From Talaromyces rugulosus (lineage: Eukaryota; Ascomycota; Eurotiomycetes; Eurotiales; Trichocomaceae), in NCBI RefSeq assembly GCF_013368755.1, contig NC_049563.1, positions 3,410,001 through 3,474,000 of the forward strand: a stretch of 64,000 nucleotides of DNA, given 5' to 3'. Of the stretch, positions 1 through 9,930 are shown in pieces (the first letter of the stretch is position 1; each line of letters starts with the position of its first letter). The notes under the pieces are model-generated. The model did not search any database and was not told where the DNA came from. It saw only the letters and a program-made list of their open reading frames with translations. The position numbers and the translations under genes were made by a program.

Positions 1-992
1 TCGTTGAGTCGTTTAATTTGCACAGTATCAGTGTGAGACCGTTCCCGAACGGATTGAATGGCAAGCCCGATTATAACATGGATGCCTTTTATCATGTGCT
101 TAATGCGGCGCCAAATCTAAAACATGTCAGCATTCTTCCTGCAAGTCAATCGGAAGAACTGGGTCGCAGTTTAGCGGAGGATGATGGGTGGAAAGGATTC
201 CAGCCGCCTTTGAGGAGCTTGGAAGAAAGATCTCTCTCCTCACTCATGCTGCTCTATGGTCATGAACTGAAAGTAGAGGATCTATCAAAACTGTCCAAAT
301 ACACCGATCTGTCCAAGATACGCTTCTTGACCCTTGAAGGTGTGACTGACCCCGAGGTTTTCACTTATCTTAGTAAAAATGTCACTTTTGCATCTCTCGA
401 GATGCTTGATATACATTCGTGTCCGCAAGGTGATAGGGGTGATAGTACATCATTTGCTGCTGCATTTAGCTCCCTCTTAAACAACCTAGAGCCCCTGAAA
501 GATGTTCGTCTGTCGGGGTATCTAATGAATTCTTTGGTTGAATCGGTCGTGCGGCGACATGGTCAGACCTTACTCAACATGACCTTGCACCCTCTGGATG
601 ATAGGAGGAGTTTGTGCGGATTGTACTGTGTAGGTGCATATGAAATCAACCTAATACAGTCCTATTGTACTGGGTTGAAGCATCTAAAAATTGTTCCGCA
701 GCCCTTTTTCGCCCGCCGAACCGGCACCACTTTATTAGACAAATACTATTTTTGTGAAGTTTGTCCGGATCTGCACAGTCTCCGAGAATTAACCCTACAC
801 TTTGAGGATATGAGAGATGTGGGAAGGGAATATCCTGTCACATTTTATCCCTCTAAAGAGACATTTCACAGTGCCGTTGAAGAAGTCTGGAAGATGATAC
901 AGGAAAGGAAAGAGAAGCCTTTGAGTGCACTTCACGCGATAGCCCCTGCCGGTGTAAGCCATTCCAAATCCCTTAATATTCAATCCAGCTAA
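1..992 (+). CDS. Leucine-rich-repeat/F-box-like hypothetical protein, 5' end outside window
   Basis: The reading frame is open from the left edge to a TAA at 990-992, and no convincing ATG sits near the edge, so this is the C-terminal part (about 330 residues) of a longer protein. The sequence has repeated L-x-x-L-x-L spacing, for example LRSLEERSLSSLMLLYG, IRFLTLEGV, LEMLDIHSC and LRELTLHFED. This resembles the degenerate leucine-rich repeats of fungal F-box proteins, which act as substrate adaptors of SCF ubiquitin ligases. The F-box itself would lie upstream and is not seen. The tail (about 40 residues) is charged and then Ser/Ala-rich. No intron is needed in the visible part. Family assignment is by general pattern only; the substrate is unknown. 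Confidence 0.55.
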   Translation, partial: VESFNLHSISVRPFPNGLNGKPDYNMDAFYHVLNAAPNLKHVSILPASQSEELGRSLAEDDGWKGFQPPLRSLEERSLSSLMLLYGHELKVEDLSKLSKYTDLSKIRFLTLEGVTDPEVFTYLSKNVTFASLEMLDIHSCPQGDRGDSTSFAAAFSSLLNNLEPLKDVRLSGYLMNSLVESVVRRHGQTLLNMTLHPLDDRRSLCGLYCVGAYEINLIQSYCTGLKHLKIVPQPFFARRTGTTLLDKYYFCEVCPDLHSLRELTLHFEDMRDVGREYPVTFYPSKETFHSAVEEVWKMIQERKEKPLSALHAIAPAGVSHSKSLNIQSS

Positions 993-1422
993 TGTATAAA
1001 AGCTCTGTGTTTTTACAAAGACCTTGGGCACGAGCGACAAGGAATCCTCGATACCAATCAACGGACATGATAAGAGACCGACTTATAGAACACACGAATA
1101 CATGTTCCGCGCCCTCCCAGGAGCAGATTTTGACCTTGAGTGAGTGGTGTGAAGTGTACTTGTACATTTTCCGGGGCTGTTTCGTGTATACCCAACGATC
1201 CCACCAAGCTCATGCAGCGTTCATGCCAGACTCGGCTATACCTTTGGGTGTATCGGCTGAAAGTTGACGCGATGGGCTAGCTGTACACCCTGGTTTTCTT
1301 TTTCCCCTTAAATGTGTGTTAATGCCCATACCCCATTAGATAGAATGCAAGATATTTTTTACACCATTGACCATCATTGATAAACCTTGCAAAAAAAAGA
1401 AAAGAGTAATATTTAAAAAGAA
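993..1422. other. Intergenic, 430 bp
   Basis: This stretch holds the presumed 3' UTR of the LRR-like gene and the promoter of the dehydrogenase at 1423. The A-rich stretch at about 1390-1422 sits directly before the dehydrogenase ATG, as is common in fungal leaders. A 91-codon frame starting at 992 shows no recognisable features and is probably chance. Confidence 0.4.
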
Positions 1423-2577
1423 ATGCCGACTCCCAAATACAACATCGCCTCTATTCCCGCCGACGGCATCGGCATCGAAGTTGTCGCGGCCACCATCAAA
1501 GTAATTGAACATCTGGCGCAAACGCTCAAGACGTTTGAAATCGAGTTCACGCATTTTCCATGGGGCTCGGATTATTACAAAAAGGAGGGCAGGTACCTGC
1601 CAGACGATGTTTTGGATGTTTTGCGGAAATATGATGCTTGTCTGTTTGGCGCTGTCGGTGCGCCTGGTGCGTTTCTACCCACCTTTTCTTTTGTACTGCT
1701 ATATATAATGAAGAAATACTAAATAATACCAACAGACATCCCCGATCACATCTCGCTATGGGGCCTCCTCCTCGCCCTCCGAGGCCCCATGCAGCTATAC
1801 GCCAACGTGCGCCCCGTCCGGCCATTTCCCGGCACTCGCGTACGCTTCGCCGAGTCCAAACCGTCAGACATCGACTGGGTTCTGGTGCGCGAGAACTCTG
1901 AAGGCGAGTACGCTGGCCAGGGAGGACGCAGCCACCTGAACCAACCCTGGGAAACAGCCACCGAGGTCGCCATCTTCACGCGCATCGGCATCGAGCGCAT
2001 CATGCGCTTCGCCTTTGAGACGGCGCGCTCGCGGCCACGCAAGTTACTCACGGTTGTGACCAAGAGCAACTCGATGCGCAACGGCATGGTGCTCTGGGAC
2101 GAGATCGCGCGCGAAGTCGCTGCGGACTATCCAGACGTGCAGTGGGACAAGATGCTGGTTGACGCGATGACGGTGCGCATGGTGGTCAAGCCCGAATCTC
2201 TCGATACTATCGTGGGCACGAACCTGCACATGGATATTCTGTCAGACCTGGCTGCGGCGCTGGCCGGCTCGATTGGTGTGGCACCCTCGAGTAATCTGGA
2301 CCCAACGCGCAAGAATCCGTCCATCTTTGAGCCGGTGCATGGGAGTGCTTTTGATATCACGGGCAAGGGTATTGCGAACCCCGTGGCGACGATCTGGTCG
2401 GCTGCAGAGATGCTGCGCTGGGTTGGAGAGGCGTCTGCGGCTGATACCCTCATGACAGCTCTTGAAGAAGTCTGTAGAAAGGGCGTGTTGACTCCTGATC
2501 TAGGTGGCACAGCCACGACTGAGTCGGTGGCTACGGCGGTCTGCAAAGAGATTGAAGTTATTGCTGCGACGAAATAA
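1423..2577 (+). CDS. Tartrate/D-malate dehydrogenase (isocitrate/isopropylmalate dehydrogenase family)
   Basis: Two exons, 1423..1666 and 1736..2577, are joined over a 69-bp intron (donor GTGCGT, branch-like TACTAA, acceptor ACAG) and give 361 residues, the usual length of TtuC-type tartrate dehydrogenases. The family oxidises tartrate, D-malate or 3-isopropylmalate with NAD and divalent metal. The visible signatures are the N-terminal IPADGIGIEV, the substrate loop arginines in LRGPMQLYANVRPVRPFPG, RENSEGEYAG, TKSNSMRNG, the metal-binding VDAM...NLHMDILSDLAAALAGSIG, and the NAD-binding EPVHGSAFDITGKGIANP. The start ATG follows an A-rich leader. The isopropylmalate dehydrogenase of leucine synthesis normally has a longer LLGAVGGP context, so tartrate/D-malate is the better guess; substrate is inferred. 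Its 3' end faces the carboxypeptidase gene with only 95 bp between stop codons. Confidence 0.9.
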
Positions 2578-2672
2578 GACAAGAACGTATATACCATTAC
2601 TCTATCAAAAATCTTGGGTCCTATTTATATATTTGCACATCGAATACATAGTATTTAGACAGTATCACTCGT

Positions 2673-4499
2673 TCACAAGTCCTTGGGTTTAAACGGGCGG
2701 CTGCTCCTTTTCAAGACATCCCGGGCCGACTTCTTGGGCGGATTGGGCGCATTGGTCGTGGTGTTGTATGTGGCATCTGGGTCCAGCACTTTCCACTGTA
2801 CAGTTCCATTGCCCTGTCTGTAGGTACTCTTCAAGGGGCCGTCTGTCTTGTATCCTGGGTGAGCTTTTAGCTTGCCAGTGGCAATATCACGGCCGCCAAT
2901 AACACGCTCGAAAAGGGAGAGAGCAAGCAGAGGCTGGTAAAAGGGGACTTCGTGGCCGCTTTCATACACCCGCACAAACGCAAAGTGTCCGGCCTGGCGC
3001 ACTTGTCCGTGCACAATATCGTCATCCGTGGTGATGTTGGTATATCCAGCGCTGCTAAAGTGAGGGGCACCCACTGCGAGAGACACAGCTTCACCGCCTA
3101 ACCAGTTGCAGTTGTAATCAGCATCGCCAGCATACATAACAACGGTAACGCCTTGCTTCAGTAACTTGGCGACATCCTGGGTAGTATGCGAAAGACGACT
3201 GTCATCGCCTGTTGATGAAAAGGCCTGGTAGACGGCATTGCTGCTTTCGGTAAAGTTGACATAGGCTCCAATTGCAGCTTGGACAGAGGCCGTGTTTAGA
3301 TAGTCGACGTAGAACTCGTACGGAAACGGGTCCGGAGTCAGCTCTCTAAAATCATATTCATCTCGCCCAGCATAGATGTCGTAGATTGACTCCACTTGAT
3401 TGGCACAGAAAGAGTCAGCCGTGCTGCAAATCTCGTTGGTACCGCGAGCTGCGCAATCGAGAAGTTGTGAAAGACAGTTCCCAGGGCCGTACACGTTGTT
3501 GTACAACAATGAGCTGATGGAGTCATTGTAGGGGAGATAGTCATATGTATTGCCAGGGTAGACCTGCAAATGTTAGAAACTAGGCACACACGGGAAAATT
3601 ATTTAGGGAAACAAACGGTAAAGTTGTAGTACGCCTGGTACTGGATGATCGGATCATACCAGCCGTTCCCGATCAAGACACTCTCCAGTTTGATCTTCTT
3701 CGCGCCATGCTGGAGGTGTGCGTTTTGCTGTTCGATATATTCGTTGAACACCGGCCCATAATGGCCACCGTAGCTTTCCGTGGTGAAATGGAAGCCTTCT
3801 CTCGAGTAGTGAGGGAAGGCACCCATGAAGCCTTGCAGGGCACGATAAAAGTTCGGTGCGGCATCTTCCGTGGTATTGGCTGTCAAGGTCACGTTGGGGT
3901 ACGAGTAGGTGCCGCAGGACTTGCCTGCAGCGTACTCAGGGCAGGTGTTATTAGGCAAAGTAATGACATCGGCAGTGGTGTCATCGGTGTATCCGGGGAC
4001 TGGAATGCTATAGGAGAAACCTGTTTGGGAGGGCTGGTCGATGTATAGCATGTTGCTTGCATTGGACCAAGAGTAAGGGTTGTTGTATACGGAGCCATTG
4101 GAGTCGACGCCGCAAGGCCCGTTCTCTTGGAACAAACCGATCATGGAAGAAGAGCCGGGGCCTAAAGAGGGTCATGATGATTAGTACCGCAGTGTCGGAA
4201 AGTGTGAAGCTTTACTCACCTCCATTGATCCACACGGTCAACGGAGCATGCTTCGGGTCTTGGTTGCGAGCCTCGAAGAACCAGAAGAAAATATGCTGGT
4301 CCTCTGCGACATCCACATAGCCCGAGTAGCTCTTCACCGAAGGGTCTGTCTCGCAAATACCTGTCGGGACTTCTTTGTACCGGACAGGAATATCCAAGTA
4401 ACCTTTGGTCGAGGTCAGATCCTTGGGCGCAGAAACAAACTGGGCCGAAACGGCGGCGCTCAGCGAGAGAGCCAACAGCAAGGGCCGCATGGCTGCCAT
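2673..4499 (-). CDS. Secreted serine carboxypeptidase (peptidase family S10, carboxypeptidase S1-like)
   Basis: Exons 4220..4499, 3617..4161 and 2673..3563 are separated by introns of 58 and 53 bp and encode 571 residues. The first residues ([20 protein letters not shown]) form a clear signal peptide, so the enzyme should be secreted or vacuolar, removing C-terminal residues from peptides. The S10 catalytic serine is in [13 protein letters not shown] (about S223), the aspartate in [12 protein letters not shown] and the histidine in [11 protein letters not shown]. The oxyanion/substrate loop is WINGGPGSSSM, rebuilt across intron 1. Many N-x-S/T sites suggest N-glycosylation. Homologues in Aspergillus and Penicillium are called carboxypeptidase S1 homologs. 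The tail is basic ([19 protein letters not shown]) and shows no hydrophobic GPI signal. I took the first of two close ATGs (4499); the second, 9 bases later, also gives a full signal peptide. Confidence 0.93.
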
Positions 4500-4552
4500 T
4501 TTGAATGCAATGACTGACAACAGCGAGCAGCGACGGGGAATCGTGGAGGTTT

Positions 4553-4579
4553 TTATTAGGCCCGGAGTGGGCCTAATAA
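4553..4579. repeat. Perfect 11-bp inverted repeat upstream of the carboxypeptidase gene
   Basis: TTATTAGGCCC (4553-4563) is followed by a 5-base spacer and its exact reverse complement GGGCCTAATAA (4569-4579). It lies 54-80 bases upstream of the carboxypeptidase ATG on the minus strand, so in the promoter or 5' UTR. It could be a site for a dimeric regulator or an RNA hairpin; no known motif was recognised. Confidence 0.7.
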
Positions 4580-5763
4580 TTATTAATGGCGAGCTGCAAC
4601 CTGCACGACCGTAGCAGGAATGCTGTTAGCGCAAGGCCGGACTGAGGCTTGTTTTGTTTAGTTCGTGCATGTTGATTGCTACATGTTGGCTCCTGATCCA
4701 ACACGCTGATAAGCCGGTCCTGCGGGATTCGGCTGGAGGAATGCCGATCATCGTTGCTTTTATTTTTTTGTAGGGAAAACCGACACCGAAAGCAAGTGGA
4801 ATAACACCCATTGATGGGCTTGGTGATACAAGGAAGAAAGAATCACCAGTGCAAATGTCAGTCGGTGACTTCGTCAGTCCGGGGAGGCAGTCGCGTGCTA
4901 TCGCGGCGGGGTCCACCTGCCCGGCCTGATCGGGAAGGTGGTACGGGGTGCTGCTCCTCTTTCATTTCTCTTCGCTATTATTACTACTACGATCAACGAT
5001 TAATCTAAGCAATGCTAATTCTGTCAATTAAACTTTGTTCTCGCACTGAATCGATATCGACAGCACGGTATTCCCACCGCTGGAAGCACGGCACACCGAA
5101 AGCCGCGCCCTGAGCGTTGATAGATGCAGCGTCATGTACCAATCGTCTCCGGAAGGCAGAGAAGCTGAGCGACTGCGATTGTATCATGACAGACCCGAGC
5201 GAGAGCTTGCTATATACAGATATGCTATATACAGTGCCCTCTATACAGCGGACAATATTATCGACCTATGACTGCCAATGCTTCGGACAGGCACACAATT
5301 GAGATGAGTTTACAGCGGATGGCATGGAAAATGTTGAATAGCTCTCCACACGGAATAATTATATTGTCGACTATGAATATGGCACAGCATATGACTAACC
5401 GGTACCAGAGTTCCCACACCCATTTGGGGTTATTACCAACGTATTCCCGCTGTCGAATGGCGATCAGATCAAGTTCATGCTCTCTCTGCAGCCAGTCCAC
5501 CTTAGGCTGGACAGTCTAGACAACTCAAAGGTCTGAACTTATGGTCATTGCACCTAATTCGGTTGGGTAGAGCATCAATTACGAACAGCAAACCCAATAC
5601 TCGCTCAGTCGAAAATTATCTTCGGCATATACATGCAATGCTACGAGACTGGCCTAGTTCAGACAACCTATACAGGCGCAAGAGCAGAGTGTATCTTGAT
5701 TATTTCATGCAGCTTTCTACTTCATCCCTAACACAGTCCCTCAGGCCTGCTTTCTTTCCAAGG
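4580..5763. other. Intergenic, no gene seen
   Basis: The proximal part is the upstream region of the carboxypeptidase. The rest has only short frames without ATG-led coding character. A phrase near 5555-5590 resembles a tRNA D-arm (GGTTGGGTAGAGC) but no matching anticodon and T arms follow. Confidence 0.4.
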
Positions 5764-6045
5764 ATGATGGTTTCGAGATTGAGTCAATTGCCTTCCGAAC
5801 TCAAACTTGTCCTTGGAGCTATGTTACTGGCAACTCTCCTCTTCAACACTACCGCATCAGCACCTAGTGGTGTGTCCACGGCTTTCTTTTCTGAGAAAAT
5901 AATTCACAGTCATAATACAAACGACCTAGTGCGCGAGGAGCTCGCCTTGGTCCTTGGAAAGATAGGGGAACTATACCGTTCAATTGAACTAGTGGGCGAG
6001 ACGGTCCATCACAAAATGGCCGCTTCTGAGAAGTCCAGGACCTAG
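5764..6045 (+). CDS. Small unrecognised ORF with a hydrophobic N-terminal segment
   Basis: An ATG at 5764 opens 93 codons to TAG at 6043-6045. The product starts with a polar stretch and then a hydrophobic segment (LVLGAMLLATLLFN) that could be a signal peptide or membrane anchor. It ends in an amphipathic, coil-like region (ELALVLGKIGELYRSIELVGE). The same frame is open upstream to about 5548 with further in-frame ATGs, so the true start is uncertain. No homology is recognised. It lies about 0.8 kb before the IFI6-like gene in the same orientation. It could equally be a chance frame in an otherwise gene-poor stretch. Confidence 0.25.
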   Translation: MMVSRLSQLPSELKLVLGAMLLATLLFNTTASAPSGVSTAFFSEKIIHSHNTNDLVREELALVLGKIGELYRSIELVGETVHHKMAASEKSRT

Positions 6046-6853
6046 AAACATGAGGAGCAGTCAAGCGAAGAGGGCATGGGGTCTATCTCTGGCTTTCATG
6101 GTTATGGATTGCTTTGTTTTTATATAAGGTCCATATGAACTCCCCAAACCAGCCAGGGGTCGCACAGCAGTATTCGGCATAGTCGCTGTTAATACTAGTC
6201 TGTCTGGAACATTGATGTTTTTTTGGCTCGAAGGTATGGTATCATCATATTATGGACACAGCCTGGTCAGCATATATTGGTTTGTTATCCGGCGCACTAA
6301 TAGTCTGATTGTACAAAATTTATCGCCACAAAGGAGGGATAAATTTAACCACCAAGATGCAGATAGTTCTATTATTGTCATTCAAAGTACTTCAGTAGTA
6401 TCTCCGAGTCTGGAAATCCGAGTTCTACGGGTCCACGATCATTGCCTGATTGGCTGATCTCGGCGGCAACACAAACAACAAGGCTGATTTATCCTTGCGG
6501 CGTCGCGAGCGCCTACATAGCGACAGGGGTTGGTCCCACTAATGCATTTCGCTATTGGCAGGTAGCAGCGTTCAGGCTCAAACCATATCCACTAAATGTG
6601 ATACTTTATGCACGCCAGATTGCGCCTTGAAAACAGCGCTGTGTGCAGGGCCAATCCGATTCACCCCAGGACAGCTGTTTGTGTCACAGAGAATCGTGGC
6701 ACCTCTGGGCTGAATTCTGGAGGCAGATCTACTTTTCAGACCGGTATTAACGTAGGAAATAAGTAGTGGCCATATCCACATAAATAGCCTACACACACTT
6801 TTGCTAAACTTTGTTCAGTTGACCAAACCAAACACTACTAGCATATTTAAGAA
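6046..6853. other. Intergenic, promoter region of the IFI6-like gene
   Basis: I see no supported gene here. The last 60 bases before the ATG at 6854 contain AACTTTGTTCAGTTGACC and an AT-rich stretch (GCATATTTAAGAA) that could serve as the core promoter or leader. Confidence 0.35.
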
Positions 6854-7362
6854 ATGGTCTTTTTACATCTGTTCAGCTTTGGCGAGTTACTTGGCCAACT
6901 TGCAGCCAAAATTTCTTCTATTATATCACACTTGGAAGACATTTGGTCCCAATTTGCCCTCTGGATTTCACGCCCAGGTAAGCTCAAAGTCTCTCCAGTA
7001 CTGGAGGTCAGTTAGGCTAACCAAATTAGATATTCTTGCCATTATTACCGCTTGGTGGATCACTTTCACCGTTGTTATGTGCATTTTAATGTGCCTTGGG
7101 TTTGGACCTGCTGGAATCATTGCTGGTCTGTTTGTTGCTACCACTTCACCTGTGGCTTATCAAAACTAACAATCACTTAGGCTCCCTAGCAGCGGGATTT
7201 CAGTCGTTTATGTACGGTGGTTTCACTCCAGCTGGCGGGATATTTGCTACTTTGACGAGCATGGCAATGCTGGGCATGTTGATGCCCCCATTTGCCATCA
7301 TGGCGGCGGCGATTGCGACGGGGGTGGCGGCAGTGGTATGGAAACTTGGAGTCGGAAAATGA
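6854..7362 (+). CDS. Interferon-induced 6-16 family (IFI6/IFI27-like) small membrane protein
   Basis: Three exons (6854..6977, 7030..7125, 7181..7362) with introns of 52 and 55 bp (donors GTAAGC and GTCTGT, branch sites GCTAAC and ACTAAC, TAG acceptors) give 133 residues. Residues 1-42 are an amphipathic helix-like region (ELLGQLAAKISSIISHLEDI). The rest is almost entirely hydrophobic, with about three membrane segments. The family core is the Gly/Ala-rich stretch around GFGPAGIIAGSLAAG followed by GGFTPAGGIFATLTSMAM, as in the Ifi-6-16 family, whose animal members localise to mitochondria or ER and modulate cell death. Fungal members exist but their role is not established. The exon 1 frame is not the frame of the later exons, so single-frame searches miss the start. 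The stop follows WKLGVGK. Function is inferred only from family membership. Confidence 0.82.
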
Positions 7363-7768
7363 GCGTTTTTGATCGCAATGTATCTTCTGATAGGTACAGC
7401 AAAGAATCTTCGTCAACCTTGAGGTGGGTATGAAGTCGGAAACTATGGAGCTCAAGTAACTTGAGCAAGAAGATTCTACTGTTAGTAAATGACGAGTACT
7501 TGGGGTTGTCGACGTGCTCGTCAGACAATATTCATATGGATAATGATATTTCTAAAATACAAGTAGACTCTGAAAGAGGGGATAGGAAAAGCTATTTTCG
7601 ACATCTACTACACAATCGGCCGAACCGCGGAGGCGCAATCCCCACATTTCGAATGTACCGAGGTCTGGGGACCATCTAGCGTACCATGGCCCCGGAAATA
7701 TAAAAACCATGGACAGCCATTGAACTCGATAAACAAGGGGAATTTTTGTTGTATGCAAAACCTCAATC
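7363..7768. other. Intergenic, promoter region of the thiolase-like gene
   Basis: This 406-bp region has no coding signal. A TATA-like AATATAAAAAC occurs at about 7697-7707, some 60 bases before the ATG at 7769, and is a plausible core promoter element. Confidence 0.4.
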
Positions 7769-9776
7769 ATGTCTTTGGCAGGAAAGCAAACCCCGGTCAT
7801 CATCGGAGTAGGTGACATTAGAAACGCCTCAACAGGGGTGGAACATGCCCGCGAGCCCGCCGAACTTATGCTGGATGCGATCCGCCAGGCATTGCAGGAC
7901 ACTGGATTGAACTCCATTGAGGAGCTGCGTTCGCAGATTGACAGCATCGACGTGGTCAGAACTTGGACTTGGGCATACGGAGATCTCCCCGGTTTGTTGG
8001 CAGAGAGACTAAACATTCCACGTCCGCCGAAACGCAAAACCTATACCGAGAATGGCGGAAATCAACCAGCCAAGATTTTGGATGAAGCTGCTCGTCGGAT
8101 CTCGCAAGGAGAAATAAAAGTTGCATTGATCACCGGTGGAGAGGCTTTGGCTTCATGTATTCCTTCAGACTGAGCAAAAAAAAAGAAAAGAAAAAAAAAC
8201 TCTTGAAGACTTGCTAACTGATACCTCCAGTGACTGCATGCTCAAAGCAAGGCGAATACCCACCACCCGGTTGGACAGCGGCTGACGAGAATTTCGAAAT
8301 ATTTTCTCCTTCGGAGAGACGTCACGGTAAGTCCAAATCCTTAAAATGAGGGGAAAGAATCAGAATTGCTAATATGCGGCTTAGGGAATCCATACTCAAT
8401 GGGCGCGCCGATCCAAGTGTACCCTCTATACGAAAACGGTTTCAGGGCTCATCGTGGACAATCAGCTTCTGGGAATAACAGCGAATCGGCTCAGTTGTAT
8501 GCCAATTTCAGTCAAGTTGCCTCCAAGCACCCTTTTGCATGGAGTTACGGGAAGCCTCCTCTGGGGACCGATGCGATTGGGAACGTGTCCGAGGCGAATC
8601 GAATGATATGCTATCCTTGTATGCTGGCTTTTCCCCCTTATTGACTATTTACACTAGCTGACCAAGGTAGACCCTTTGCTTATGAACGCATTCAACATGG
8701 TCAACATGGCAGCTGCGTGCGTGTTAACCTCTACAGATGTTGCTCGCAAACTCGGTATCCCCGAGAGCAAATGGATTTATACTTTGGGTGGTGCAGGTAC
8801 CAAAGAAAGCGACATTTGTAAGAATATTACATCTGCTGTGTTTTTGTTTTCTCTGCTGATGAAATCGTAACTAGTCTGGGAACGTCCGAACTACTATTCC
8901 AGTCCCGCTATTTCTCGTTCTATAGATGAGGCTTTGAACGTTTCTGGTATCAAGACAGACGATGTTGATGTTTTTGACCTTTATTCGTAAGTACTACTAT
9001 CCGTGCTGGCTTTTCGGTTGAATCACCTAACAGCGAATAGATGCTTTCCCATTGTTCCCAAGCTGGCCTGCCACCATTTGAAGCTCGATCCATGCAACCC
9101 TTCAAAACCGATAACCGTTTTGGGAGGCTTGACGTCTTTTGGAGGAGCTGGAAATAATTATTCCATGCATGTACGCAATCTATACTACTTTTGTTTCCTT
9201 TTGTGGAAATAGTTTGCTAAAAGTTCAGCAGGCAGTTACAGAACTAGTCCGGCGACTCCGAGACCCGTCACGCCAGGACAAGATAGCTCTAGTACTCGCT
9301 AATGGCGGCGTTTTGTCGTATCAACACGTCATTTGCCTGTCGAAGGATCCTCGCCATGATGGACGGTCTTATCCAGAGAAGAACCCTCTGCCAGAGAGGA
9401 TCACCGACGTACCCATCCCGGCACTTACAGAGCATGCCGAAGGAGAGGCAACCATTGAGGTAAAATAATTACGCTATAAATCACTTTTTTTTTTCGTAAA
9501 GGAAACTAACCAAATGGCTAGACATACACTATTGAATACAACCGGGACGGGTCTCCCGCTGAAGGATACATCATTGGCCGTTTGAAGGACAGTAGTAACT
9601 CTCGGTTCCTCTCTGTTACAGCAGACCAAGACAGCCTCCAGCAACTAGCTGCTTTGGCGTCTTCAGATGAGCCCATTGGAAAGTCCGGGTTTGTCTACGT
9701 AGAAGACAAGCCGGAGGTTGATCCGAAGGAAAGGAAAAATCTATTCATTTTTGGAAAGAGAAGTACGAAATTGTGA
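7769..9776 (+). CDS. Thiolase-like protein (acetyl-CoA acetyltransferase/SCPx thiolase fold, TLP1-like)
   Basis: Eight exons (7769..8156, 8231..8326, 8385..8618, 8671..8817, 8875..8986, 9041..9170, 9232..9459, 9522..9776) join in phase to 529 residues. N- and C-terminal thiolase halves are seen (TPVIIGVGDIRNAS; ARRISQGEIKVALITGGEAL; VDVFDLYSCFPIVPKLA; VLGGLTSFGGAGNNYSMHAV), plus an extra C-terminal domain of about 130 residues (TYTIEYNRDGSPAEGYIIGR...) as in thiolase-like protein type 1. Where thiolases carry the nucleophilic Cys (CxSG) this protein reads ENGGNQPAK (residues 94-102), and the GHPxG loop reads GGAGNN, so classical thiolase chemistry is doubtful; CoA-thioester binding is still plausible. 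It ends in TKL, a weak variant of a PTS1 peroxisomal signal. The acceptor of exon 7 could be three bases earlier. Confidence 0.88.
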
Positions 9777-9930
9777 TCTCGTACTTTACATACACTCATA
9801 ATATATATTTTTTTTGTTTGGGAGGCACATGCACTTTTGGGAGGTACGTTTTGGGAGGCACCGTGGTACTTTATATACTCGAGCATATATACACAAACAT
9901 ACAAAGCAGTTTTTTTCTCTTCTTCTCGTT

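Noticed and set aside
992..1267. 91-codon ATG-led frame overlapping the stop of the first gene
   Set aside because: No domain, no intron signals and position in a 3' UTR; fungi do not normally use such overlapping starts.
5550..5600. tRNA-like D-arm sequence (GGTTGGGTAGAGC)
   Set aside because: No pairing acceptor stem, no anticodon arm and no TTCGA T-loop at the right distance.
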